DNA of 64,000 bases from Euphorbia lathyris (GCF_963576675.1 NC_088913.1:91201001-91265000), one strand, 5' to 3'. Counted from the stretch's first letter, positions 1 through 12,261 are shown. The notes: generated from the letters alone by a model not told the origin. Program-made: numbers and translations.

Positions 1-1440
1 AGGCCAGAAAAAAAATCTCATATAGGTGGACCACCGCCACATCCATCTTCGGGAACTGTTGGACACACCTCGTCTGGAGGCCAGCAAGGAGGAAATGGTC
101 CGACTCCCCCAGGCAGAGGAGGTGGTGGGGGAGATGGTGGAGGAAGAGGAGGGAGCGGACGTGGTAATGCAGGAAGACATTCGCCATGAGATCCATCGTC
201 TGAGTCAAGTTCTTCTTCTTCTTCTTCTCCAAGCAGATCGCCACGAAGGGGTCGCCCCAGGGCGGATCCGGAGAATTTTGATGATAGAGTGAGGGCCCTA
301 GTACTCCAAATGAACGAAGAAAATGCTAGGCACAATCCATTCGCCAATAGGGATTCGCCTTTTGCAGCCTGGATCGAGGCAGAGGAAACCGACAGAGCTT
401 TCAAGATTCCCAATCTTGCAATATACACAGGCAAAGATAATCCGGAGGCTCATGTTCGAAAGTATCGAATCTTGGCTAGGCTCAATCGAGCCACCGAGCC
501 CGTGCTCTGCAAATATTTGTCACCACGCTGGGAGGTCCAGCTTATTTGTGGTTTCAATCTCTACCTCCAAGGTCAATAAACAGCTTCGATCAATTAAGCA
601 GGGAATTTTGTGCTAAATTTGCTGGTTGTATTCCTGCAGTGGTGAAATCTGGAAGGCTTTTCGAATTAAAACAGAAGGCGAATGAATCCCTCCGAGACTA
701 TGTGGACACTTTCAACCAATTGTGTATACAAATCGTTGACGTAGATATCTCCGTAGCCGTGGAGTGTTTTGTGAGAAACACTACCTGTAAAAGTTTGCAA
801 GAGGATCTCATTCGCAAAAAGCCCACCAGCATGGTAGAATTAATGGAGCGTTGTAAAGACTTTATAGAAGTCGATGACATTCGCCGAGGTTCGCCATCAT
901 CACCAAAAAAGGACAGAGGCGAATCTCGTCCTCGGGACCGGGACAAGGACAAACGTCAAGATTCTTCCTCTCGGAACAAACGAAGGGATTCTCGGAATAA
1001 ATCGACGTTTGTCACCTCCTTCACACCTCTCAATGCCTCTAAAAGTGAAGTTCTTATGTGGATTGAGAACAGCCAGCACAAGCGGAGCATTTCATACCCC
1101 GAGCCAAAAGGGGGGGAGTACACCAATAAAGGTAAAAATCCTAAAAATTATTGTAAGTATCACAGGAAAAATGGCCATGATACGGATGCTTGCTGGGAGT
1201 TAGCTCGAGAAATTGAACGACTCATTGAGAGAGGTAAATTGGATCGGTTCATCCAAACTGAAGGAAAAGAAGATGATAGATCCAAGGAGGACCCAAAGAA
1301 GAAAGGAAAAGGTACCATCAATGTCATAGCTGGAGGACCTGGTTATCAGCCAGCATTGAAAAAGGCGAAGACGACCGCCCTTGATAGGACATCATTAAAC
1401 CGCCCTTTCTCAGACGCAGGTCCTGAGATTCCACCCCATG
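1..1440 (+). pseudogene. gag: Element A gag (partial, broken)
   Basis: Structural capsid protein of the retrotransposon. The visible part opens with a Gly/Arg/Pro-rich stretch (1-186), then an in-frame TGA at 187-189, then a Ser/Arg stretch and the retrotransposon gag core (about 290-900). The core includes the WFQSLPP-type motif and the EFCAKF motif. A one-base frameshift lies near 505. A zinc-knuckle-like C-x2-H-x4-H-x4-C motif (CKYHRKNGHDTDAC) is encoded near 1155-1195, as in Tat elements. The downstream part is fused in frame to protease, so gag-pol was one long frame. The in-frame TGA recurs at the homologous place in element C, which is odd for independent decay. The N-terminus is missing because of the window edge. 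Confidence 0.85.
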
Positions 1441-4400
1441 CGGATGCACTGGTCGTCACCATGATGGTTGAAGGTTGGGAAATGAAGAGGGTAATGATTG
1501 ATACGGGAAGTTCATGTAATGTCATTACCCGAGGAGCATTCGCCAGACTCCGGATTGATCCCGTCCAGGTGGAGCCAACGGTGGTTGACATTTTGGGAGT
1601 GACAGGTCATACCATTCAGACGAAAGGCCAAGTTACTTTGGATTGTGAGCTTGTTGATAATGATCAAGTTTGGAGAGGAGATTTGGAGTTCTTGATCTTG
1701 GATGGACAATTATCTTATAACATTATCCTCGGACGACCTTTTATCTCCGAAGTTGCAGCTCTTATCTCTATTCGCCATTTGACACTTTACATTCCCACGG
1801 TCAAGGGAGGTGTGATGGTCAAAGGTTGTCAAAAGGTGGCCCAAGAAATATATTCGGCATCCTTAATGATTCGCCCTCAATCTAAAGAAGAAGATGAAGA
1901 GGAGCATGTCACAATGGCCTTAGGCGAAACCGAAATGTACTTTATGGCAGAGGAGAAGCAGGTGCGAATAGCTAAGGGGCTACAAGGCAAAATCAGAGAT
2001 GCGATCACCAAAGTACTTTGTGAAGCTGAATATGTCTTTGCATGGAAGGACGAAGTTCTCCCGGGAATTAGCCCAGATGTGATCACCCACAAGCTCAACA
2101 TCGATAAAGATGCAGTTCCTGTGGCTCAGAAGCGGAGAAACCATGGCCCGGAAAGGCAAAAGGTGATAGAGGAAGAGATCGCCAAGCTCCAGAAGGCGGA
2201 TGCCATCGAGGAGGTACTCTACACACAGTGGTTGGCGAACGTCATGCTAGTCAAGAAAGCTGACGGATCTTACCGCATGTGCATTGACTTTACAGATCTC
2301 AATAAAGCTTGCCCCAAGGATAATTATCCTTTGCCATGTATAGACATGCTTGTAGATGGAACTGCCGGTCACGCAATGTACTCCTTTACTGACGTGAAGT
2401 CAAGCTATCATCAAATCCCCATGGAGCCCTCAGATAGAATCAAGACCTCGTTCGTGACGCATCAAGCTACTTATTGTTTTAAAGTCATTCCCTTCGGGCT
2501 TAAGAACGCAGGTGCTACCTATCAGAGGATGATGAATAAGATATTCGTGGACAATAAGAGCGGTAATTATTCTGTCTATGTAGATGATATGATCATTAAA
2601 AGCACAACTGTAGAAAGGCATGCAGAAGATATAAAGGAGGTATTGGCGTACTTCGGCACCACAACATCAAGTTGAATCCAGAGAAATGCACTTTCGGGGC
2701 AACATATGGAAAGTTTTTAGGATTCATGATCAGCGAAAAAGGAGTCAGCCCAAATCCTGACAAGGTCAAAGCAGTCCTAAAAATGCAAGCGCCCCAGAAT
2801 ATCAGAGAAGTACAACGCCTCAACGGACGTATCATAGCCTTGGGCAGGTTTATCTCTTGCTCAGCTCGTAGATGTCAGCCTTTTTTCGAAGTCATCAAGA
2901 AACAAAAAGCATTCGAGTGGAATGAGGATTGTCAAAATGCCTTCGAAGGAATCAAGCGATTCCTCACAGAGCCACCCATGATGAGCCGACCTTTGAAAGG
3001 GGAAGATCTATACATGTACGTATCGGTCACGGATAAAGCCGTATGCACGGTCATGATACGAGAAGAAGATGGCCAACAATTCCCAATTTATTACGTGAGT
3101 AAAGTTTTGAAAGATGCTGAAACCAGATATTCAAAGCTGGATAAGATGGCACTGGCTGTTGTAACCACGGCAATTCGCCTTAGGCCATATTTTCAGGCGC
3201 ATACTGTAATAGTTCGAACCAATATACCAATGAGAAAAGTATTGCAGAAGCCGGACACTTCAGGAAGGTTGATGGAATGGGCGATTCGCTTGGGCGAATT
3301 TGATGTAAGATATGAAAGCAGGTCATCATTGAAAAGTCAGGTCCTGGCGGACTTCGTGAATGAATTCACTGACGAAGGGATATCTCATCCCAAGCCTCCG
3401 TTAGAAGAATGGTCGATGTACACTGATGGAGCTTCCTCTGCGGAGGGAGCTGGTGTGGGAGTTGTGGTCAAGGGTCCCCACTACATAAGATTGCGATACG
3501 CAGCAAAATTAATTTCCATGCCACTAATAACGCTGCTGAATACGAAGCTCTGATACTGGGATTACGTCTACTTCAAGAGATCACCCCAGGACGGATCGCG
3601 ATATATAGCGATTCAAAGCTAATGGTCAACCAAGTAATCAAGAATTACGAGGTGAAAGATGAGGTTCTGGCCAAATATGTAGCAGAAGTCAAAAAGTTGC
3701 TGGATCACCTTGAAGTTAAAGAAACTAAGTGGGAATTGATTCACATACCAAGGGAATCCAATACAGAGGCTGATCAATTGGCCAAAATGGCTTCTTGTGA
3801 GGAAAAGTGGGCGGACCCGGATTGTCCCTTTGAAGTAAAAATGGCTCCAGCATTTGCCTCTGAAGAAGTGTCCCTACTCACAACGATGGAAGATGATTGG
3901 AGGTCAGTCATCCGCCAATATCTGCTAAATGGAACATTACCTGAAGACAAGGAAGAGGCACGGAGGATAGTTAGGAGATCAGCCTATTTCTCCTTGATTA
4001 ATGATGGTCTTTACAAAAAATCCTTTAGTCATCCTTGGCTGAAATGCATTCTACCAGAAGAAGGGCAGCGGATCCTCAAGGAGCTACACGAGGGATCTTG
4101 TGGGTCGCATGAAGCATCCGCCACGATCTTGAAGAAATCCAGGTTAGCAGGTTTCTACTGGCCCACAGCTGAATTAGATGCCCAGAGTTTGGTAGAATCT
4201 TGTCACAATTGTCAGATTCACGCAAATGAGTCACATACTATCAAACACATCCAAAAGCCAATCATTGAGGGACGCCCATTCGCCCTTTGGGGAATAGACA
4301 TCGTTGGTCCATTTCCCCCAACTCGCCGGCAGAAGAGGTACATAATAGTGGCAGTAGACCATTTCACCAAATGGGTAGAAGCCGAGGCTGTTTCCTCTAT

Positions 4401-5139
4401 TACAGCAGAACAGATGGTAGAGTTTGTCAAGGACAACATCGTGGGAAGATATGGCATTCCACATACCATCATCACTGACAACGGGACACAGTTTAACTGT
4501 GGCAAATTCAAAGCTTTCTGTGAAGGGTTGGGCATCCTGAACAGATTCGCCTCCGTTTATTATCCTCAGTCCAATGGAATGACCGAAGTTACCAATCGAA
4601 CGATTGTTAAAGGGATAAAAAAGAGGTTGGGAGAGCACGACAAGAAGTGGGCGGATCAGCTTACAAGTGTTTTATGGGCTTATCGTACCACCCCAAGAAC
4701 AGCTACTGGGGAAACACCATTCGCCCTTTCTCATGGTGTGGAGGCCGTAATCCCCGTGGAAATACAAGTCCCCAATGATCGGGTGGCCTTTTATTGTGAA
4801 GAGGACAACAACAAACGACTAAGGGAGCGTTTGGATCAGGTTGAGGATCGCAGGAACCGATCCTATGTACGCATGGCGGCATACAAACAGCGGATCGCGG
4901 CTTACCATGATAAAAATGCCAAACTTATGGATCTAAAGATAGGAGATCTTGTGCTTCGCAAAACTGATAAAGTCCAATCTCGAGAAGGCAAGGGCAAGTT
5001 AGGGCTCAACTAGGCAGGTCCATACCAGATAGTGGACAAAGTGGGACCGGCCACATTCAAAATACAAGATATGGAGGGCAATACACTGCCACGCACGTGG
5101 AATCTCCAAAACCTCCGCAAATACTTTGTTAAAAAATGA
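1441..5139 (+). pseudogene. pol: Element A pol: protease-RT-RNase H-integrase, three lesions
   Basis: Polyprotein that copies and integrates the element. The aspartic protease active site D-T-G is at 1500-1508. The RT has an LNKACPKD-type fingers motif near 2300 and YVDD at 2577-2588. RNase H has TDGASS near 3425, the NAAEYEA block near 3530 and YSDSK near 3605. Integrase has an HHCC-type finger (about 4085-4215) and catalytic D, D, E in WGIDIVGP, DNGTQFN and TEVTNR (4290-4600). A one-base deletion at about 2650 and a shift at about 3510 change frame. A TAG at 5011-5013 replaces the Trp found at this place in B and C, with the coding pattern continuing to the true stop near 5139. The enzyme set is recognisable but not expressible as one product. 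Confidence 0.9.
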
Positions 5140-5760
5140 AGTATGTCCATGGTCTTGAGTACTCTTTTTCCTTTAACAAGCTTTTTCCCATGTGGTTTTT
5201 CTTGTTGAAGGTTTTTACGAGGCTCATTTGTAAAGACCTATTCGCTGTAATAAGGTGTTTCTCCCATTAATAAACATTGTTGGTTTTATCATTTACGTTC
5301 TTTTTATAGTTTACTGCTGCAATATCAATATTCCAGTCTTAAAAAGAAGGGGGGCATCTAACGCTCTCCACATTCAATGTAGATCCGCCACTTGGCGGAT
5401 CCTGATCACCGATAGAGTTAAAACGATCCTTGGACGCAAGGTCTTTACACTCTCTTATCCCTCCCAGAGAAGGATTCATAAGTCCTGCGGGCGGATCATT
5501 TCACCTCAAAGATAGGTAGCAAATTGAACCCCTGGGCAGCTTTACTTCCTCCAAGAAGGAATAAAACAGCTTCAAACCTTCACAAAGGTTCATACCATGG
5601 AGTATGGCTGGCCACCTATTCCAAACATAAATCCTAAACGCGCTTATGTTCAAAGTACTTCTTTACATAAATGTAAGAGTAAAATAAATAGATAGCAGCG
5701 TAAAGGATTAACCAGATTGTACTTAGAAGATTTTTTACAAAAAAGATCTTTAAACAAAAA
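5140..5760. other. Element A spacer between pol and antisense gene
   Basis: No coding signal. The spacer resembles the same interval of element C (52.6-53.3 kb), with a T-rich stretch just after pol and a recurring 'CTCAAAGATAGG' phrase. A short dyad, ATCCGCCACTTGGCGGAT at 5384-5401, contains the hexamer TCCGCC in both orientations. The two convergent transcription units (gag-pol and the antisense gene) would both terminate here. Confidence 0.7.
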
Positions 5761-8035
5761 CTAAATAATAATAGGAGCATCCTCTTTGGTGCTTCCTTCG
5801 CCTATGATGCTTGCTTGAGGATCCTTCTTCTCCATAGTCACAGATCCGCCATCAGGAGATACCTCCTTATCCTTCGAAGAGGTAGGACCCGGTGGAAGGA
5901 CAGAATCAAGAATTGGCTCTGTACCTACCTTGGACGGTATCTCTTCGGAACTGTCCGCCACAATTGTGATAGAAGGTTTGGTTTCCTGCGGGGGTCCCTT
6001 CATCCATTTCCGTACATGATTGCGGAGGTATTCCCTGACATCTGGCATTTTGTTGAACCTCGCCACATCTTCTGGTTCAGGGACGGCGAGCAGAGGATCT
6101 GTGAAGTCAACTTCGGGATGGGCCAGGGAGAAGTACGCCATAAGCATCTCGCCATAGTAAAACGCCTGTACACCCGCCGTGTATTCAGCTTCTCCGAGAG
6201 CATCCTCATGGCTTTTGGCATCAGAAGCCATCGTTGCCTTTAAACTTTTAATCTCCTCATCCCGAAGAACTAAAGCAGCTGTGGCGGAAGCAAGATCCGC
6301 GTTTGCAGAGGCAATGATAGAATTGGCATTCGCTATCTCTTTTTCTAACCTTTCAATGGTTGCCCTGTCTGCCACGTTCTGAAGAAGCCCATTTTCCAAA
6401 GTACGAAGACGGGCATACAGCTATAAAAGACAAAATGATTTAGTCCAAGGGCGAAAAAGAGGTGAAAAAAATTACCATTATCTACATTCTTTTTGAACTC
6501 ACCGAAAGAAGCTCCGATTTCCCCTTCTGGACGTGAGTTGGTCCAGGGATTTGGTTATAGTTCCTTTGTACCTCCCCCACCTGACCCAAGGCCTCATCCA
6601 GATCATTCAGAAGGGATTCATTCTCAAAAGAACCTTGAGTCCCCAATTTGGCGGACCAGTATCCCCCAATATCGGGCTTCGCCATCTGCACAAACAGAGA
6701 AGAGCCATACATCGCTTTAGAATCGGATGAGCAACAGAGGAAATCAAAAGATGGATTACCTGAACAATCTTCTCAGCAGGTTTGGCGGATCGTATCGCGT
6801 CCGCCATAATCTTGGTACTACCCATAGTGTTGGGCCGCCTCTTCTTCAAAGGCGGATCGATAGCTATCTCCGCAGGACGTTTGCCCGTATCGGCTTGGGG
6901 ATTAGCCGCTTGACTTTTCTTGCGCGCTTCATCCTCTAAAAGCTTCCTGCACGTCTCTGAAAGAGCGTGATTGGCCTTAGATACACCCCTGCCAAAGAAG
7001 ACATCAAGATAATCAAGACTTCGGAAGTAACAGAGAGGTACCTTGATCAAACTGAGTAATTTTCGAATAAATAAATTGATCCCCTTCTCGGCGAATCAAT
7101 GGAATGTCACTCATCATGAAGGCTAAGGCATCTGCATAAGTCCATGCATCCGCCTTGATCTGCTTCTTGAGATCCGCCACCTCTTCATCACTGCTTGTTA
7201 AGATCCGCATGTCACCCGCCATATGTAGCGGACGAGAATTCCAAACTGAAGGGAAACCTAACGGTTCATCTTCCTTTATCTTCACATAGAAGAAACTCTC
7301 ATCCCAGCTATGAACGTTGGACATTTTATCATAAAAGGGCGAATAGACACCAAATTTGGCAAATGTAAGATAGGATTCTGACTTCCTCTTGGAAGGTTTA
7401 TGAAAGGCCCTAAAAATGCGGCCCGTATAAACAACGCCTAAATTTGAAGCGAGATAGCAGTCTAGGGCCATGTCGAGCCAGCCATTAGGATGGAGCTGAC
7501 TGACGGTAATGTCAAAGTATGAGAGGATATCCGCCATCATCTTGGGAAGAGGAAGGCGAAACCCTCTCTCTACATGACTACAGAATACGGTAAAGAAGCC
7601 GTTAGGCGGATTGGAGGGGCGTTGATGAGAAGCAGCAAGTTGGGTTTCGTAATTTTTGATCCATGGAAAGCGATCCGCCAGATTCGCCAGATCCACAGCA
7701 TTCATACGGGATGGAGTGGACTCCGCTCGAGGATTCTTTTTCTTAGCAGGGAATGAAGAAGTGGCCATTGAACCCAGAAACCGGTTACGAGCACCGGCCG
7801 GAACGGCACCGGAAACAGAAAAGAAGAAAGAGGGATTTCTGGTGGAACGAGTCTGGTAATGGTTACGCGCCGAGTTATTGAACTCAGCTAAACCGGAATT
7901 AATCGCACCTACAGAAGATTGGGAGTCCTCCGACGATGAAGTGGTCCAACTAAAATCTACTTCAATCTTAGGGGGAGATGTCGAGTTAAAAAGTTCAGAA
8001 GTCGACCCAGAAGACGAGGATGAACTTCTAAACAT
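5761..8035 (-). CDS. Element A antisense gene, four exons, PF04195-like ('putative gypsy type transposon') N-terminal domain
   Basis: Runs opposite to gag-pol and ends just past it. Exon 1 (8035 to about 7042) is Ser-rich at the start, then carries a conserved block with FRLPLP, QLHPNGW and FFYVK motifs, as in PF04195. Exon 2 (6988-6760) ends in a basic, possibly nuclear-targeting KKRRP patch. Exon 3 is 6685-6503. Exon 4 (6420-5761) is a coiled coil followed by a YYGE motif and an acidic tail. Introns 2 and 3 (6759-6686, 6502-6421) have GT-AG ends and phase 0. The exon 1-2 junction is unresolved: the obvious GT-AG pair (7041-6989, 53 nt) leaves a one-base mismatch. All four exons are unbroken although the sense gag-pol is not. 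The function is unknown; regulation of the element, or an accessory role, is inference. Confidence 0.7.
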
Positions 8036-8323
8036 TCAAAGATAAAAGGAAAAGGGCACTTACATGGAAACGTAGAAGTTTGAAGAAGAACTCTGGAAAA
8101 CTTCTAGGAAAAACTTCGAAGACGGAGAGAGATGAAGAAACGCAGAAGAAAGAGAAATTAGAAGGAGAAAAGGTTTCTTTTGAACTTGCCTAGGACAGTG
8201 TGTCACCACACGTGTCAACCATCAAATGGTGTTGAACAGAGCGCACATTATGATGGAGCATATGACGGCGCGCGGAAGTCTAAAAGCCCTAAAGGACTTT
8301 AAAGGCATTTTAGGGGGGGCTTC
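8036..8323. other. Element A region between antisense gene start and 3' LTR
   Basis: No ORF of note. It should hold the 5' leader of the antisense gene. The sequence upstream of the LTR ends in a G-rich run (TTTTAGGGGGGGCTTC), which fits the polypurine tract for plus-strand priming. Confidence 0.5.
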
Positions 8324-8802
8324 TGATAACATCGAGATATTATCATGAGGACCAAAAGAGATATTTGCCTTTAAGCATGCCACGTAGCAAAGGAAGTCAG
8401 TTGGCGGATCTCCCTAGACTAGTTCTAGGAGATCCGTAGGCGCATCTCTAAGGCGAATCTCTCCATTCACCTCGGTAACGGCTGGCCGCCGGTTCGGCCA
8501 TAAAGGATCATTAAATGAATCATTTATTGTTTTACCCGCCAGGTTAGGAATAACCTGTAACCGCCATTAAATGAGCATTAATGGAGGCTCTCTAGCTACC
8601 TAGAGGTTACGAACTTCTCAACTATATATAGCCTACTATCCTGGGCTACTGAGGTACACACATTCCTATATTCTCTAAGCTCTGTCAATACAGTTTATTC
8701 TCCATATTCTATACTGACTTTAGCATCGGAGTTTTCCCCGTCGAACCCAACGACGCCCCCCACAGAGACGAGCTCCGATCAGAAATTTCACCCTTGTTAT
8801 CA
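8324..8802 (+). repeat. Element A 3' LTR
   Basis: Starts TGATAACATCG and ends GTTATCA, giving inverted termini TGATAAC/GTTATCA, 479 bp. The start and the TATA neighbourhood match the LTRs of element C. A CCATTAA/TTAATGG dyad (8564-8570, 8578-8584) lies upstream of the TATA-like CTATATATAG at about 8621-8630. The 5' LTR is outside the window, so divergence and target duplication cannot be read. Confidence 0.85.
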
Positions 8803-9231
8803 GGCCCAAATCCAGCCCAGCCCAACCCAACCCATGAACAGGTCTACCTGGGAAATAGATGATCTATATAAAAAAAAAAAATACACACGACAGACTTACC
8901 ATTGGAAGCAAGTAGTGTCCTTTTCGATTTAAATGATGAATTTTAAATATCAGTTCCATTTTAAATGATGTGCAAATGGTTTGAATTACGAGAATTTCAT
9001 GAAGGAGGTAATGAGCAGCATGATAATGGATAATTACATTTAAAATAAGGTTTGTTTATTTGGTGCTGTTAATGATATTTAAGTTTAACATATGTATTTT
9101 TTTTTGGAAAAGTTCCTACAACTTTTTGATGAACATGAATATCTTAATGATGGATTTTCTTGAATAACATCATAATAGAAAAATTATACTGGGACATATT
9201 GGTGGACAACTTAATATATATAATTATTTAT
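8803..9231. other. AT-rich flank, nothing recognised
   Basis: A CCCAACCC-type C-rich stretch directly follows the LTR, then AT-rich DNA with short A and T runs. I see no gene, repeat or transposon end here. Confidence 0.5.
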
Positions 9232-9772
9232 TGTTGGAAATTTTTTTGAATAAAATTATATAATTGTTAAACAAATAATTAGATCTGTCTTAAAAATGTT
9301 AGATGTGATTAACCAAAAACACAAAAGGAACACAGAAAAATATATGAACAATAAAACTAGGAATTAAAAGGAAAGAGTTAGACAAATCTGAGGCATGTAT
9401 TTGCAATTTCCTTAAGACAGATGTCGTCGCTATTGACAATCGTCTTCCAGGATACAATAGATTACGCAAGCGAACTCAAACCGTGTGTAGCCTAGTTATC
9501 ACCGGAGTAGGAAAACAAGACATTATGAACAGACTGATAGTAGGAAAAATTCCAGAGAATATTTTTTCTAACCGTCAGTGAATTTGACAATCCATTCTAT
9601 ATAAATAGAACTTGAAAGGATATGTTTTTTCACGAATGAACACGAAAGTACACGGACAGACACGACTGTTCACGTACGAACACGACTGTACACAACGGAC
9701 ACGACTGTTCATGAAAGGAGATATATGTTGGTATTTAAATTAATATATAATTTTATTCAATTTTTTCCAACA
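9232..9772 (-). repeat. Copia-like LTR copy 1
   Basis: 541 bp with inverted termini TGTTGGAAA/TTTCCAACA. It contains a minisatellite-like run of CACGACTGTTCACG-type units at about 9640-9715. The following copy begins within seven bases. Confidence 0.6.
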
Positions 9773-9779
9773 ACATTTT

Positions 9780-10256
9780 GTAGGATGTGATTAACCAAAA
9801 AACAAAAAGAACACAGAAAAAACATATTACCAATAAAACTAGAAATTAAATGGAAAGAGATAGACAAAACTGAGGCCTGTATTAGTAGTTTTCTTAAGAC
9901 AGATGTCGTCGCTATTGACGATCGTCTCCCAGGATACAACAGATTACGCAAGTGAACTCAAACCGTGTGTAGCCTAGTTATCACCGGAGTAGGAAAACAA
10001 GAACTTTATGAACAGATAAAGAGCAGGAAAAATTCAAGAACAGTATTTTTTCTGACTGTTTGTGAATTTGACAATCCATTCTATATAAATAGAACTTGGA
10101 AGGATATGTCATTTCACGAACAAACATGACTGTACACGGACAGACACGACTGTTTACGTACAAACACGACTGTTCACGAAGGGCATGACTGTTCATGTAA
10201 GGAGGTGTTTGTTGGTATTAAAATTAACAAATAATTTTATTCAAATTTTTCCAACA
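9780..10256 (-). repeat. Copia-like LTR copy 2 (start missing)
   Basis: Closely parallels 9299-9772, including the phrases around AGACAGATGTCGTCGCTATT and the CACGACTG run. It ends CCAACA and is followed by the PPT-like tract that orients the element. Confidence 0.6.
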
Positions 10257-12261
10257 ATCCCCCACATGAATAAAATTAAAAACGAGACGATTAGGATGTG
10301 GTGATAAGTTTCTACAGAAGATATCTGCATAGGATAGGTAGCTAATGTGCCTTGAACCTTCCCTTGTGAAAGTATATTTACTTTACTGGCTGACTAGTAG
10401 ACGTGATGCTTTGAACTATTCTGCTGTTTGTGTAAACAGTGATATACCCCACACAGATATCAACATAACACGGTATGGTTCTCATGGTTATGTTCGTTAT
10501 GGTCATGAACATCGCCTGGTTCTGCGAGAGTTTAAGAGAACTAGGCCCCACACTAGTCTCCATCGAAGCGACCCCACTTCACTCTGACATAGGTGATTTA
10601 TTGACGCACAATGTATCATTAAAAGCATATAGCTTAACCTTTTCCCGTTGGTGTCACTGTTTACATCTAGGAATAGACTTGGGTTTAACCCCCACAGTGA
10701 ATGCATAAGGTTTATGCAATTAGGTTGTCCCTTTGAACCTATTTCTTGGGATCTCCAGTCAATTAGGTAGGGTTTTCCTTCACATAACGCCTCTTCTCTA
10801 TGGGCTTTAGTCTCATTCCTTTCGATGATTTATCAATTTGATCTCGGTTTAACCTCTAGGTTAGCGGATCCGTTGTGTTATCCTTTGATTCTACAAAATC
10901 AACAAGGATGACACTCGTTGAGATCAATTGACTAATGGTGTTATCATACGGAAACATTTTTATCCGAGTTCATCAATCGGAAGCTTTTTAACCGTATATT
11001 CACCAATTGATATGATATTTTTCTTCGATTCCATCATTGAGACGTACTTATTTTAAGGCAATTTGATTTCTACATTTTTAGTGACTTTCATAAATTAAAT
11101 CTAGCCAACTAATGTTCATCTACCAGCGTCTAACTCGGCTAGATAACATCACTGCTCAGATTTGTCAATTTATGACATTTCACATTTCTAATGTAAATCC
11201 ACCCCTACGCGCGTGAGAATATCAAATATGAAAGTTTCACATATCATTATCATCTCTAAAGAAAACATATTTTCTTTTATCACAAGTCTTAAAATTCATA
11301 TCAATGAATTTTCGTAGACTTTCGTTGTGGCTTACAAACGTTGCCACTGGTACAAGTAGGCCTAAAGCTTTTGAAGTGACCATGTTCTTAAAACCGGATC
11401 CATCTTCAATTAACGTATATGTACCAACATATGCCAAAAGGCAATTAATCTGTTTTAAAGAAACAGAGACAAAATAATAATTAACAACTTTCTCTTCCTG
11501 AAATTCCAAACAAACCAAGTTAGAATCAGGAAATTATAATCTGTTTAAACAAACAGATACATAATAAATAATTTAACAAAAAATTATAATAAGTTGTCCT
11601 CCAATCTGTCAAAATAATTTTTCAATAATCCACTATCAAGGTATTCCTGTTCGTCAAATAACTACCAAAGTTGCAGGATCAAAAAGAAATAAATAAAAAA
11701 AATAACATTAGAAATATCAAACTCGTGTACACAGTACTCTGAAACATACTGCAATCACATGTGACAAACATGTCAACCTTTAAAAACATTTAAAAGGATA
11801 TAGATATTACTTAGAAACTTCCTGTACCAAAAATAAAATACAATGAAAGTTCAGAAATTTCACCAAAATTATACCATACAATATATTGGAATAAAATTGT
11901 TTCATTTTTTATTTGGTACAGAACCAAAATGACAGACACCTTAAAAATGAGTTTACAAGTGAAAGGGGAGAGCAATATTCATATTAAATATCAGTCCATT
12001 AAAACTACTTTAAGAATACTCTTCTCATGCATCACCAATTAATATGAATATTGCTCTACAGTTACTTAATCCCTCTTTAATGTTCATACTCATTTCTTCA
12101 AAGGATTTCGATCTTGTAAACTCACAAGAAAAGAAAAACAATTAATTAATAGCAAATGGTTTTTTTTTTCTCTGCTTGCATAATTATATCAATATAACTC
12201 AGAGACTAAAACCTTATACGATTTTCCTACTCTTTTTTCCCGTGTGTTTCTGAAAATCACA

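Larger units (their letters stand above)
1..8802 (+). mobile_element. Element A: Tat-lineage-like Ty3/gypsy LTR retrotransposon, 5' end outside the window
   Basis: The order gag, protease, RT, RNase H, integrase, spacer, antisense gene, LTR is directly visible. The 5' LTR and gag start lie upstream of the window. The RT has YVDD (2577-2588) and the order RT-RH-IN is that of Ty3/gypsy. An antisense gene between pol and the 3' LTR is a known feature of Tat-lineage elements such as Grande and Retand. The LTR matches that of element C (46.3-56.2 kb) in its first bases and around its TATA box, so A and C belong to one family. The sense reading frame carries at least four lesions, so A cannot supply its own proteins. 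A purine-rich PPT-like tract precedes the LTR at about 8311-8323. Confidence 0.9.

Noticed and set aside
18..434. Minus-strand Pro-rich frame
   Set aside because: Reverse of the Gly/Arg-rich and Ser-rich part of gag; shadow of coding on the plus strand.
10258..11230. Endogenous pararetrovirus or host gene in the copia-like internal region
   Set aside because: No RT, movement-protein or coat-protein motifs in any frame. PPT and LTR style explain the region.
11237..11518. Minus-strand 93-codon frame as a gene
   Set aside because: Inside the degenerate copia-like element, no domain recognised and no homologous copy in the window to support it.
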